48,513 nt of DNA from Alphaproteobacteria bacterium (GTDB lineage: Bacteria; Pseudomonadota; Alphaproteobacteria; Caulobacterales; Parvularculaceae). The notes beneath the pieces are model-generated. The model ran no database searches. It saw only the letters and a list, made by a program, of their open reading frames with translations, and was not told where the DNA came from. The stretch is taken from positions 1 through 48,513 of the forward strand of contig JAADIQ010000043.1 in NCBI GenBank assembly GCA_013151255.1, read 5' to 3'. The position numbers and the translations under genes are program-made. Shown here one piece after another: positions 9,996 to 18,144 of this stretch (the first letter of the stretch is position 1; each line of letters starts with the position of its first letter).

Positions 9996-10811
9996 GTGTC
10001 AGCGGGCGTTTGTTCACGCAAGCGCCCGCCGACGCGTAAGGGGTGGACTGAGACCGCAAGTCCGCTTGCCGGATCGGTCTCGACAATGACGCCGCAAACC
10101 GTCGCCGGGCCCGCCGCCGGATTGAACCGGCCTTCGGATAGCTTAGTCACGAAACGCCGGAGCGGCTCTGATTTTTCCATACCGATGACGCTGTCATAAT
10201 CGCCGCACATGCCAAGATCGGTGATATAGGCCGTGCCGCCCGACAGGATTTGATCGTCCGCCGTCGGAATATGAGTATGGGTGCCGACAACCAAGCTGAC
10301 GCGGCCGTCGAGATGATGGCCCATGCCATTTTTCTCAGACGTCGCCTCGGCGTGGAAATCAACGATCACCGCATCGGCCTCGCGCCCCAGTTTCACGCCC
10401 TCAAGCTGGCGGTCGATCTCGGCAAAGGGGTCGTCAATCGCCGCCATGCCGTGCTGGCCCTGAATATTAATGATCAAAACATTGCGGCCCTCGCGGTCCT
10501 GATACATACCGCTGCCGCGCCCCGGATTGGAATACGGGAAAATTCGCCGGCCGCAACAGTCGGGGCTCGGTGCTAAAAATATCAATGTCAGAGCGCTGGT
10601 CGAAGGCGTGATTGCCGGTGGTCAAAACATCGGCGCCGGCGTCAAACAGTTGCTCGCAAATGCGCGGCGTGACGCCAAAGCCGCCGGCGGCGTTTTCCGC
10701 ATTGACGATCACAAAGTCGAGGGCGAAGCGGCGACGGAGCCCTGCGATGCGTTCAATAAACGCCATACGGCCGCTGCGCCCGACAATGTCGCCGAAAACT
10801 CCAATACGCAA
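9992..10811 (-). pseudogene. ymdB: YmdB-type metallophosphoesterase (TIGR00282), one frameshift
   Basis: Two frames give one protein of about 272 residues. The N-terminal part (10811 to about 10540) has GDIVGRSGR, VNAENAAGGFGVT, TTGNHAFDQRSDI and LLRPANFP. The C-terminal part continues YSNPGRGSGMYQ, VIVDFHAEATSEKNGMGHHL, VVGTHTHIPTAD and GMCGDYDSVIGM. Removing one base from the TTTTCCC run (minus strand, near 10536-10542) restores RPANFPYSNPGRGSG, so one base is extra. The family is a metal-dependent phosphodiesterase (cyclic mono- or dinucleotide reported). The gene lies downstream of fau, as in many alphaproteobacteria. True pseudogene, slippage-expressed gene or sequencing error cannot be separated here. 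Confidence 0.85.
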
Positions 10812-10861
10812 AACCGGCCCGCTTTCTAATTAAGTCCGACAGCGGATCGCCGCGCGTTTTA

Positions 10862-11485
10862 TTAAGTTTTGAACGCTCCGCGTTCGGTGACGACCCAGTC
10901 CAGCGGCTGGTCTAAAGGCTCCAGGGGCAGCGCGTCAACTTCCTGGACGCCATAGGCAAACCCGACCGCGAGGATATCACCCTCGGATTGAGCGTTGGCG
11001 CGCAAAGCCTCCAGCGTGCGGTCGTAATAGCCGCCGCCATAGCCGAGCCGCCCGCCGGTGCGGGTGAAGGCCAATAGCGGCGCGATGATGATGGCCGGGC
11101 GCACTTGCCTGGCGTCCTCGGTCGGAACCTGTTCGCCATAGGCGCCGGCGATCAGTTCGTCACCCGGCTGATAGGCGCGGAAAATGAGCGGCTGGTTTTT
11201 AGCGCCGACAACCGGCAGCGCAATCATAGTTCCGCGCTCGCTCAGCGCCGCGGCGAGCGGCTCGGTGTCGAGCTCGTCCTTGATCGGATAATAGAGCGAG
11301 ACAATGGCGTCGCCCGGGACATCAATCGCGCTGAGGAAGTTGCGCGCCGCATGGCGGGCGGCGTTTTCCGCTGCATCGGGCCGCGCGCGCGCAGCAGCCC
11401 GGCGCTCGCCCTTCATGCGCGCGCGCAGGATCTGTTTCGGGCTGGGCATCATCGCAATTGGCGGCAGCATGGGCGTGCTCGTCAT
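10862..11485 (-). CDS. 5-formyltetrahydrofolate cyclo-ligase
   Basis: The enzyme converts 5-formyl-THF to 5,10-methenyl-THF with ATP. Family blocks are an N-terminal basic helix (KQILRARMKGERRAA), YYPIKDELDTEPL, ALPVVG and the phosphate-binding LAFTRTGGRLGYGGGYYDR, with a C-terminal VGFAYGVQEVDALPLEPLDQPLDWVVTE. The length of 207 aa includes a slightly long N-terminus; starts at 11452 or 11449 (MMPSPKQ) are also plausible because the ATG at 11485 lies only 6 nt after the 6S RNA terminator-like T run and has no visible ribosome-binding site. The order 6S RNA, this gene, ymdB is conserved in many proteobacteria, so co-transcription with 6S RNA is likely. Confidence 0.93.
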   Translation of the reverse strand: MTSTPMLPPIAMMPSPKQILRARMKGERRAAARARPDAAENAARHAARNFLSAIDVPGDAIVSLYYPIKDELDTEPLAAALSERGTMIALPVVGAKNQPLIFRAYQPGDELIAGAYGEQVPTEDARQVRPAIIIAPLLAFTRTGGRLGYGGGYYDRTLEALRANAQSEGDILAVGFAYGVQEVDALPLEPLDQPLDWVVTERGAFKT

Positions 11486-11497
11486 AGAAAGAAAAAA

Positions 11498-11644
11498 CGC
11501 CGCCCCGGCCGTCGGACTTTTGTTCGCCCTGGACCCTAAGGTACAGGTGGGCGCCGCATAATTAGGACCAGGGTCCAGACCAGAGGCAGCTCCCGATAGA
11601 AGAAATAAGGCCCCGGGGAATGTTGTCCTAACGGGCCGGGCAGC
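11498..11644 (-). ncRNA. ssrS: 6S RNA (SsrS), regulator of sigma70 RNA polymerase
   Basis: No protein gene fits here, but the minus strand folds as a long hairpin. The ends pair as GCTGCCCGGCC with GGCCGGGGCGGC. Inside, TTAGGAC pairs with GTCCTAA, and CTGGACCCT with AGGGTCCAG (9 bp) gives an alternative inner helix. Sequence blocks such as CATTCCCCGGGGCC and CGGGAGCTGCCTCTGG resemble alphaproteobacterial 6S RNA as I remember it. The 3' end meets a run of six T (11492-11497, minus sense). It lies directly upstream of the 5-formyl-THF cyclo-ligase gene, the conserved 6S location. 6S RNA mimics an open promoter and sequesters housekeeping holoenzyme. Ends are estimated to within about 10 nt. Confidence 0.85.
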
Positions 11645-11650
11645 AGACGA

Positions 11651-11679
11651 TATTTAGGAACTGGCGCGGCGAAGGTAAA
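11651..11679 (-). promoter_or_regulatory. putative sigma70-type promoter of the 6S RNA
   Basis: On the minus strand TTTACC (11674-11679) and TAAATA (11651-11656) are separated by exactly 17 nt, a good match to -35 and -10 boxes. A start about 7 nt further on (near 11644) coincides with the 5' side of the 6S closing stem. Confidence 0.6.
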
Positions 11680-11718
11680 GGCTGCGCGCAAAAAAAGTGA
11701 GAATTTGGAGCGGCCGGC

Positions 11719-12000
11719 TCAGTTCTCGGCCGATTGTGTGGGCGCGGCGTCGGCCGGCCCGCTCATATTGCGCCAGCTCGGATAGAGCAGGCAGCCGAGG
11801 AAGGAAAACGATGCGGCCACGAGAAGCGTCATCGCAAAGATGCCGCCGCCGGCCTCGCCCAGCCAGTTCGCCACCAGGCAAGTGATCGCGATAATCAGAT
11901 AGGGATAGACCGGCGGATTTTGCCGGACATAGCGATGCACGAAAAGCGACATCGAAACCAGTAAAAGTGCGAGTGCGTACAAGTCAAATACGGTGATCAT
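11719..12000 (-). CDS. small membrane protein of unknown function
   Basis: A 93-residue product with about three hydrophobic segments: FDLYALALLLVSMSLFV, PYLIIAITCLVANWLG and GIFAMTLLVAASFSFLGCLL, and a short polar tail ending TQSAEN. I choose the ATG at 12000 because GGGGAG lies 7 nt upstream on the minus strand; an upstream ATG (12045) has no such site and adds a polar, unconserved-looking leader. It sits upstream of 6S RNA, the place where zapA is often found in alphaproteobacteria; this protein is not ZapA. Function unknown. Confidence 0.65.
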   Translation of the reverse strand: MITVFDLYALALLLVSMSLFVHRYVRQNPPVYPYLIIAITCLVANWLGEAGGGIFAMTLLVAASFSFLGCLLYPSWRNMSGPADAAPTQSAEN

Positions 12001-12197
12001 TATAGTCTCCCCTAGGCGGTGAGTTGAGCAGTTTTTGATAAACACTTCTTAAAGCCGTAGCTGTGCAATCGATGTAATCGGTCTTGCGCATTTGACTGCG
12101 GGCTTGGGCTATTATCCCGCAACGCTTTGGCCCGCACTACTTTTGGTAAGGGTTATGGTTAGCCAATCGTAAAGATTGCGCGGCGATGCCTGCCGGT

Positions 12198-12439
12198 TAG
12201 AGCGTGTTCACAAAAAGTGTAGGCGCGTTCGGTTCTTATCGAACCTCACTGGGTTCGAGTGAGGCGAGGAAGCGCCGAACGCGACCACTATAGCAAAATG
12301 CAATAATTCTGAATCGAATGATTTTGCTATAGATTTTTCTGGTCGCATCGCGCGACGCAAAAACCGTTGCACACTTTGCTCGATGCTCTAAAGAATCTAG
12401 ACTGCGTTCCCGATTCGACAAAAAGTGAACGCAGTCTAG
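12198..12439. repeat. composite TAGAGC palindromic element, copy 2 (two modules)
   Basis: Module 1 (12198-12390) starts TAGAGCGTGTTCAC and ends GATGCTCTA. It holds nested stems: CGCGTTCGG with CCGAACGCG, GTTCG with CGAAC, CCTCACT with AGTGAGG, CTATAGCAAAAT with ATTTTGCTATAG (12 bp perfect), and GTCGC with GCGAC. Its right half is the reverse complement of the 645-750 element. Module 2 (12397-12439) is a perfect 13-bp inverted repeat, CTAGACTGCGTTC and GAACGCAGTCTAG, with a 17-nt loop. The junction AAAGAATCTAGA (12390-12401) recurs at 40238-40249. The last CTAG contains the TAG stop of rsmD (12436-12438, minus). The upstream stretch 12001-12197 holds no gene I can support. Confidence 0.85.
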
Positions 12440-12999
12440 GGGGCGAACAGGTAAATGCCGATCTGCGCCGCGCCATAGGCCCGACGGTCAATCTCGCGAT
12501 AATGCGCCGCCTCTGCCGGGGCTTCGTCTTTTGCCTGCTCAACCACGACAAGCGCCTCCGGCGCGAGCCAGCCGCCAGCCGACAGTTCGCTCAGCGCCGG
12601 CGCGCTAAGGTTTTGTCGATAGGGCGGGTCGAGAAAGGCGAGGGTGAACGGCGCGCCGGCGCTTGCGGGGCGGGGGCCGAGCGCGGTTGCGGAGCGGCGG
12701 TGAATGCGGGTGTCGCCGAACAGGTCAAGCGTTTCAATCGTATCGCGGATGGCGCCGCGCGCGCCCGCATCAGTCTCCACAAACAAACACCACGCCGCAC
12801 CGCGCGACAATGCCTCAAAGCCGAGCCCGCCGGAACCGGCAAACAGGTCAATCACGCGCGCGCCCTCAAACGTAAAGCCGTCGCGAGCGCTCAAAATATT
12901 GAACAAAGCCTCGCGCGTACGGTCCGCCGTCGGCCGCGAGACCAACCCCTTTGGCGCGGCAATCCGCCTACCGCTGAATTTCCCGCCGATAATGCGCAT
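12436..12999 (-). CDS. rsmD: 16S rRNA (guanine(966)-N2)-methyltransferase
   Basis: The 187-residue Rossmann methyltransferase begins MRIIGGKFSGRRIAAPKG, typical of RsmD, with TRPTADR-like VSRPTADRTREALFNIL. SAM motif I is VIDLFAGSGGLGFEALSRGA and catalytic motif IV is FLDPPY. It modifies G966 of 16S rRNA during 30S assembly. The ATG overlaps the stop of the upstream DUF4169 gene (ATGA, 12997-13001), so translation is probably coupled. The TAG stop is supplied by the end of the palindromic element at 12397-12439. Confidence 0.95.
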   Translation of the reverse strand: MRIIGGKFSGRRIAAPKGLVSRPTADRTREALFNILSARDGFTFEGARVIDLFAGSGGLGFEALSRGAAWCLFVETDAGARGAIRDTIETLDLFGDTRIHRRSATALGPRPASAGAPFTLAFLDPPYRQNLSAPALSELSAGGWLAPEALVVVEQAKDEAPAEAAHYREIDRRAYGAAQIGIYLFAP

Positions 13000-13184
13000 C
13001 AGCGCTCGTCATCTTCCAGCTTGTGGCCGTCGATATGGCGCGCCGCGTCTTCCGCTTCGCTAGCCTCGTTCGCCTTTTCGGACTTTGTGCGCCCGAATTT
13101 CGAGCGGTTTTCGTCGGCGGATTGCTCGGCTTCAGCACGCTTCTTCGCTTTTCGAAAACGGTTGAGATTGATGACATTGCTCAT
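12999..13184 (-). CDS. DUF4169 family small protein
   Basis: The 61-residue, very charged product MSNVINLNRFRKAKKRAEAE...ENRSKFGRTKSEKA...AARHIDGHKLEDDER matches the DUF4169 pattern of alphaproteobacteria (NLRxARK, ENRxKFGRTK, HLDGHxL). The start at 13184 is 18 nt inside a longer frame and is preceded by GAGGAG about 8 nt upstream. It overlaps rluB upstream and rsmD downstream by ATGA junctions, so it is the middle gene of a tightly coupled operon of rRNA-modifying enzymes. Its role is unknown; a helical, probably RNA- or ribosome-linked function is only suggested by basic charge and context. Confidence 0.85.
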   Translation of the reverse strand: MSNVINLNRFRKAKKRAEAEQSADENRSKFGRTKSEKANEASEAEDAARHIDGHKLEDDER

Positions 13185-13945
13185 AATCCAATCTCCTCGC
13201 AAATTTTCTTGCCCAACTGTTCTCTCATCTGCTTGCCAGAGATTTCCTCGATAGCGTTTTTGCGCAGCTTGCCGAGTTGAAAGGGCCCGTAAGCGGTGCG
13301 AATGAGCCGGTTCACCTGGAGATCGAGATGGCGCATCAGGGCGCGCACTTCGCGGTTTTTGCCTTCGTTAATCGATAGCGTTACCCAGACATTACCGCCC
13401 TGTTGCTGGTCGAGCTGCGCGCGCACCGGCCCGTATTGGACGCCGTCAATCTTCACCCCGTCTTTCAGACTGTCGAGCTGGCTTTGCCGCACCCGGCCAT
13501 AGGCGCGCACGCGATAGCGCCGGGCCCAGCCGGAGGACGGCAATTCGAGGCGTCGGGAGAGGTCGCCGGAATTGGTCAATAAGAGCAGCCCCTCAGTCGT
13601 TAAATCGAGGCGGCCGACGGAAATCACCCGCGGCAGGCGGCCCTCCAGCGCCTCAAACACGGTTTTGCGCCCTTGCGGGTCTTTATGGGTGGTCACCAGC
13701 CCATCCGGCTTGTGATAGCGCCACAGCCTTGGTGGCCCAGGCTTGCCGATGCGGGTTCCGTCAACCCGGATATCCATATCCGGCGTCACCTTGAAGGCCG
13801 GCGTCGTCAGGACCGCGCCATTAACCGTAACAATCCCTTGTTCTATGAGCTTTTCCGCCTCCCGGCGTGAGGCGACGCCGGCTCTGGCGAGGAATTTTGC
13901 GATCCGCTCGCCGCTTTCTTCCGTGCTCGACGGTTTGTTGCACAT
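13181..13945 (-). CDS. RsuA/RluB-family 23S rRNA pseudouridine synthase
   Basis: The 254-residue product has an N-terminal S4 RNA-binding domain (ERIAKFLARAGVASRREAEKLIEQGIVTVNG) and a catalytic domain with the RsuA-family motif GRLDLTTEGLLLLTN, whose Asp is the nucleophile. C-terminal INEGKNREVRALMRHLDLQVNRLIRTAYGPFQLG is typical of RluB/RluE types. RluB makes pseudouridine 2605 of 23S rRNA in E. coli; assignment among RluB, RluE and RluF is by resemblance. It is first in the rluB-DUF4169-rsmD operon, with a 4-nt overlap at 13181-13184. Confidence 0.93.
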   Translation of the reverse strand: MCNKPSSTEESGERIAKFLARAGVASRREAEKLIEQGIVTVNGAVLTTPAFKVTPDMDIRVDGTRIGKPGPPRLWRYHKPDGLVTTHKDPQGRKTVFEALEGRLPRVISVGRLDLTTEGLLLLTNSGDLSRRLELPSSGWARRYRVRAYGRVRQSQLDSLKDGVKIDGVQYGPVRAQLDQQQGGNVWVTLSINEGKNREVRALMRHLDLQVNRLIRTAYGPFQLGKLRKNAIEEISGKQMREQLGKKICEEIGL

Positions 13946-14007
13946 GAGTCATAGTTCCTTAAAGGGATCGCGTTTTACTCTGAACCTAAACAAAGGCGGC
14001 GGGGCTC

Positions 14008-14751
14008 GTGGATCTAAAAGAAGAAAATGCGATCAGCGGCGATCCATCCGCCCACTGGTATTACATATCTAAGGGCCGTGCGATCAAGGCGCTTTTGGGC
14101 CGCCAGCCTATAGAAGAACTCCTCGATGTTGGCGCCGGCTCTGGCGTGTTCTCGAAAATGTTGGTGGACGAGGGCTGCGCGGCTAAGGCGACCTGTCTTG
14201 ATCCGAATTACGCCGATGAATTTATCGGCAAGCGCCGCACCGATAAGGTTGCCTATGTGCGCAATATTGATGCGGTCGAGGCCGATACGGTTTTGATGAT
14301 CGACGTGATCGAGCACGTCGACGACGATGTCGCTCTGCTGCGCGATTATGTGCGCCGTGCGGAGCCCGGCACGCGGTTTTTAATCTCCGTACCGGCGTTT
14401 CAGTCTTTATGGTCGTCGCATGATGAGTTTCTGGAACGCCGCCGGCGTTATCGGCTGAGTGATTTGCGCGATACCGTGGAAGCATCAGGGCTCACCCCAT
14501 TACGGATGCGGTATTTCTTCGGGCTGTTGTTTCCGGCGGCGGCGGTGATGCGCCTGGCCGAGAAGAACAACCAAAACGATGCGCCGACAAGCCAGCTTAA
14601 ATCCGCGCCGGACTGGCTCAACAAATCGCTGATCGCCCTTCACAAGCTCGAATGCGCAGCGTTGCTGCCGCTCAACAAGCTCGCGGGCGTCACGGCGTTT
14701 TGTCTCGCCGAAAAGCCAAGGGCGCTGGCGCAGGACAAAAAGGCGGCGTAA
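14008..14751 (+). CDS. class I SAM-dependent methyltransferase
   Basis: A 247-residue product with SAM motif I LLDVGAGSGVFSKMLVDEG, an acidic motif II region (CLDPNYA) and DVIEHVDDDVALL, as in small-molecule methyltransferases of the Methyltransf_11/23 type. A hydrophobic stretch RYFFGLLFPAAAVMRLAEK near residue 170 suggests contact with the membrane or a lipid substrate. It starts with GTG at 14008 and is divergent from rluB across 62 nt. The substrate is unknown. tadA follows after 10 nt, so the two may share a transcript. Confidence 0.85.
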   Translation: MDLKEENAISGDPSAHWYYISKGRAIKALLGRQPIEELLDVGAGSGVFSKMLVDEGCAAKATCLDPNYADEFIGKRRTDKVAYVRNIDAVEADTVLMIDVIEHVDDDVALLRDYVRRAEPGTRFLISVPAFQSLWSSHDEFLERRRRYRLSDLRDTVEASGLTPLRMRYFFGLLFPAAAVMRLAEKNNQNDAPTSQLKSAPDWLNKSLIALHKLECAALLPLNKLAGVTAFCLAEKPRALAQDKKAA

Positions 14752-14761
14752 AAGCGCCTTC

Positions 14762-15223
14762 GTGAGACTAGAAAACCCAGACGAGCACTTCATGCGCGCG
14801 GCGCTGGCGCAAGCCCGGGCTGCGGCCGATGCTGGCGAGGCGCCGATTGGCGCGGTGCTGACGGGCGCTGACGGGGAGATGCTCGCCGCCGCTGGAAATG
14901 CGCCGATCGCCGGACATGACCCAACTGCGCATGCGGAAATCCGGGCGCTGCGCGCGGGCGCCGCTATCCTCGGCAATTACCGCCTTGCCGGGACCACGCT
15001 CTATGTCACGCTTGAGCCCTGCGCCATGTGCGCCGGCGCGATAAGCCACGCGCGGGTTGCGCGGCTGGTGATCGCGGCGCGCGACGCCAAGGGCGGTGCG
15101 GTCTGGCATGGGCCGAAGTTCTTTGACCAGCCGACCTGTCATTGGCGCCCGGAAGTCGAACAGGGGGCTTTCGCTGAGGAAGCCGGGCAGTTGCTGAAAG
15201 ATTTTTTCCGGGCGCGGCGATAA
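14762..15223 (+). CDS. tadA: tRNA adenosine(34) deaminase
   Basis: This zinc enzyme converts A34 to inosine in tRNA-Arg(ACG). The 153-residue product has the zinc and proton-shuttle motifs H57-A-E59 (HAEIRAL) and P86-C87-A-M-C90 ([11 protein letters not shown]), plus the family's APIGAVL and [21 protein letters not shown] blocks. The start is GTG at 14762; this keeps the usual N-terminal helix leading to FMRAALAQA, though ATG at 14792 is possible. The C-terminal half ends [10 protein letters not shown] as in other TadA proteins. Confidence 0.95.
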   Translation: MRLENPDEHFMRAALAQARAAADAGEAPIGAVLTGADGEMLAAAGNAPIAGHDPTAHAEIRALRAGAAILGNYRLAGTTLYVTLEPCAMCAGAISHARVARLVIAARDAKGGAVWHGPKFFDQPTCHWRPEVEQGAFAEEAGQLLKDFFRARR

Positions 15224-15290
15224 CGACTGCGCGCGGCTCTTCCACTGTCGTCAGCGCCCGTTATCATGGCCCCAACAAAGGAGTGCTCTC

Positions 15291-16514
15291 ATGGATTTCG
15301 CCTATTCCGATCGATGCAAGGATTATCAGAAACGCGTCAGCGATTTTATGGACAAGCATGTCTATGAGGGCGAAGAAATCTATGAACGTCAGCATACGGA
15401 GTTTGGTCCTGGCGAGGGGCGCTGGAAAGTCCCCCCCATTATCGACGAGCTGAAAGACAAGGCCAAAGCGGAAGGCCTGTGGAATATGTTCCACCCCAAC
15501 AAAAAATGGGGCCCGGGGCTTTCCAATGCTGACTATGCGCCCATCGCGGAGCTCACCGGGCGCTGTCATATCGCGCCGGAGGTGTTCAATTGCGCCGCGC
15601 CCGACACCGGCAATATGGAAGTGTTGATGCAATATGGCTCGCCGGAACAACAAGAGCAGTGGCTGGAGCCGTTGCTTGACGGGAAAATCCGTTCGGCGTT
15701 TTTGATGACCGAACCAGCGGTCGCCTCGTCCGACGCCACCAATATCGAAACCGAGATTGTGCGCGACGGCGACGACTATGTGATTAATGGCCGCAAATGG
15801 TGGTCTTCGGGTGCGGGCGATCCGCGTTGCAAAATCTTTATCGTCATGGGCAAGACCGACAAGGCCGCCCAGCGCCATGTGCAGCAAAGCCAAATTTTGG
15901 TGCCGGCTGATGCGCCGGGCGTCAAAATCCTGCGCCACCTGCCGGTGTTCGGTTATGACGACGCGCCGCATGGCCATATGGAAGTCGACCTTAAAGATGT
16001 CCGTGTGCCGAAGGAAAATATTATTCTCGGCGAGGGGCGCGGCTTTGAAATCGCTCAAGGCCGGCTTGGCCCTGGACGCATTCACCACTGCATGCGCACC
16101 ATCGGCGCCGCAGAGGTTGCGTTAGAGAAGATGGTCAAACGGCTGTTAACCCGTGAGGCTTTCGGCAAATTGATCTACAAACACTCCATCTGGGAGCAGC
16201 GTGTCGCCGAGGCGCGCATCGATATTGAGCTGACGCGGCTGTTGACGCTGAAAGCCGCCTGGATGATGGACACGGTCGGCAACAAGGTGGCGCAAAGAGA
16301 GATCGCGATGATTAAGGTCGCCGCGCCGCGCGTTGCGCTCAAAATTATCGATGACGCAATCCAGGCCCATGGCGGCGCCGGCGTCACCACCGAGTTTGGC
16401 TTGGCCAAAATCTATTCCGGCATCCGCACCTTGCGCCTCGCCGACGGGCCGGATGAGGTTCACTGCCGGTCCATCGCACGGATGGAATTCAAGAAATATT
16501 CGAATTTGGTTTGA
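15291..16514 (+). CDS. acyl-CoA dehydrogenase family protein (ACAD10/11-like)
   Basis: A 407-residue flavoprotein of the acyl-CoA dehydrogenase fold: N-terminal helical domain, central beta domain with [16 protein letters not shown] and [11 protein letters not shown], and C-terminal helical domain with [14 protein letters not shown] and [33 protein letters not shown]. The last block aligns with the YEGTxxI catalytic loop and has Asp where medium-chain enzymes have Glu, a feature I associate with ACAD10/ACAD11-type enzymes acting on long or 4-hydroxy acyl-CoAs. Substrate is inferred only. Ribosome-binding site AAAGGAG lies just before the ATG. The next gene downstream is a broken methyltransferase. 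Confidence 0.92.
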   Translation: MDFAYSDRCKDYQKRVSDFMDKHVYEGEEIYERQHTEFGPGEGRWKVPPIIDELKDKAKAEGLWNMFHPNKKWGPGLSNADYAPIAELTGRCHIAPEVFNCAAPDTGNMEVLMQYGSPEQQEQWLEPLLDGKIRSAFLMTEPAVASSDATNIETEIVRDGDDYVINGRKWWSSGAGDPRCKIFIVMGKTDKAAQRHVQQSQILVPADAPGVKILRHLPVFGYDDAPHGHMEVDLKDVRVPKENIILGEGRGFEIAQGRLGPGRIHHCMRTIGAAEVALEKMVKRLLTREAFGKLIYKHSIWEQRVAEARIDIELTRLLTLKAAWMMDTVGNKVAQREIAMIKVAAPRVALKIIDDAIQAHGGAGVTTEFGLAKIYSGIRTLRLADGPDEVHCRSIARMEFKKYSNLV

Positions 16515-16629
16515 TGGAGCGACGGCTGTTTTGAATTGTGATGGGCTCAAAATGAATTTGAGCCTGTGGTCCGTTGTTGTTGGAATATCGTGAAGACACT
16601 ACAGCTATTTTAATGAGGGAGAGTGGGCG

Positions 16630-17680
16630 ATGAACGAAGATAAATTCAACGAGCTACTAGGCAAAGTGTTGGGCGATGTCAGCGGGGCGATTGGCCTGCT
16701 CATGTCTTATATCGGCGATCAGGCCGGGGTTTACAAAATTCTTGAAGAGGCCGGGCCTTGCACGCATGAGGAATTAGCAAAAAAATCCGGCATTGATGCG
16801 CGTTATTTGCGCGAGTGGCTGTCGTCTAATGCAGCACTTGGCTATGTCGATTATAATTCGGACAAAAGACACATTCAGCCTGTCGCCGGAGCAGGCGGCG
16901 ATTTTCGCCCATGAAGGCGAGCCGACTTGTATGCAGGGCTTCTTTCAGGCGGTCGTGTCGCAATATGAAGCGCACGAAACGGCGGTTGATGTCTTCAAAA
17001 CCGGCCGGGGGCGCGCCTGGAGCGAACATTCGTCATGCTGTTTTTGCGGCACCGACCGCTTCTTCCGTCCGGGATATGCGGCCAACCTGGTGCAGAGCTG
17101 GATACCGGCGCTTGACGGCGTTGAGGCCAAACTCAAAGCTGGCGGCAAAATTGCCGACATTGGTTGTGGCCACGGCTCCTCGACGGTGCTGCTCGCGCAA
17201 TCCTATCCGAACGCCACGGTGCACGGCTTTGACTTTCATGCTCCCTCAATCGAAGAGGCCAAAGCCAAGGCGAAAGCTGCTGGCGTCGCCAATGTTGAAT
17301 TTCACACCGTTGCGGCAAAAGATTTTTCGGGCGATGGTTTTGATCTGGCCTGCATTTTCGATGCGCTCCACGATATGGGCGATCCGGTTGGCGCGGCGAC
17401 GCATATCAAGCAAAGCCTCAAACCCGACGGAACCTTTATGGTGGTCGAGCCGTTGGCTGGCGATAGTCTTGGCGAAAACCTCAATGTTCTTTCCGCTATC
17501 TTTTATGGGTTTTCGACAACCATCTGTGTGCCAACATCAAAATCTCAAGAGGTAGGGTTGGCGCTAGGCGCGCAAGCGGGCGAAAAGCGCCTGACGCAAG
17601 TGCTCAACGAGGCCGGCTTTGGTAATGTGCGCCGGGCGACAGAGACGCCGACAAACATGGTGCTCGAAGCGCGTGCGTGA
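16630..17680 (+). pseudogene. class I methyltransferase with winged-helix N-terminus, one frameshift
   Basis: The first frame (16630 to about 16870) encodes MNEDKFNELLGKVLGD...LAKKSGIDARYLREWLSSNAALGYVDYNSDK, a dimerisation and winged-helix region. The second frame continues DTFSLSPEQAAIFAHEG, then the SAM motif IADIGCGHGSSTVLLAQSYP and VVEPLAG, ending EARA at 17680. Dropping one A from the AAAA run near 16863-16867 joins them as NSDKDTFSLSPEQ, the expected sequence. The whole protein of about 349 residues resembles Rv2258c-type SAM methyltransferases of unknown substrate. The single extra A in a homopolymer could be a real mutation or a sequencing error. Confidence 0.82.
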
Positions 17681-17713
17681 TCGGTTGCGGTTTACCAAGC
17701 GGAGTTGGCGCCT

Positions 17714-18121
17714 ATGTTAACCCCTGTTCTCGTCCTTATCATCTGGACCCTGATTATCTGGGTCTGGATGTATGTGACAAAAATTCCGGCGATGCAGAAG
17801 GCGAAAATAGACCCTGAGGTTGCGTTGCATACTGGTGGGCTAACGATGTTGCCATCCAGCGTGCGGGTGGTGACGGATAATTATAACCACCTGCATGAGC
17901 AGCCAACGGTATTTTATGCGCTTGCCTTCTACACCCACCTTGTTGGCGCAGGCGACGCCGCCAACATCTGGCTCGCCTGGGGATTTGTTGCAATACGTAT
18001 CGCTCATTCCCTGGCGCAGATCGTCGTAAGAAAAGTTATGGTGCGTTTTCCGCTATTTGTGCTGGCGGCGATTGTTCTGATCATTCTCGCGGGCCGGAAT
18101 TTGATGGCGCTAGTGACGTGA
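17714..18121 (+). CDS. MAPEG family membrane protein
   Basis: A 135-residue protein with four hydrophobic segments (VLVLIIWTLIIWVWMYV; TVFYALAFYTHLVG; NIWLAWGFVAIRIAHSLAQIV; FPLFVLAAIVLIILAG) and the MAPEG-like cytoplasmic loop DNYNHLHEQP. The family includes microsomal glutathione transferases and relatives; bacterial members are mostly uncharacterised. I choose ATG 17714, with GGAG 9 nt upstream, over the TTG at 17705. It follows the broken methyltransferase by 33 nt. Confidence 0.85.
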   Translation: MLTPVLVLIIWTLIIWVWMYVTKIPAMQKAKIDPEVALHTGGLTMLPSSVRVVTDNYNHLHEQPTVFYALAFYTHLVGAGDAANIWLAWGFVAIRIAHSLAQIVVRKVMVRFPLFVLAAIVLIILAGRNLMALVT

Positions 18122-18144
18122 AATCATTTGACGCGGGCGCGGGG

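Noticed and set aside
12367-13254. 295-codon plus-strand frame opposite rsmD and DUF4169
   Set aside because: Shadow frame with no domain, running through a palindromic repeat and two coupled genes.
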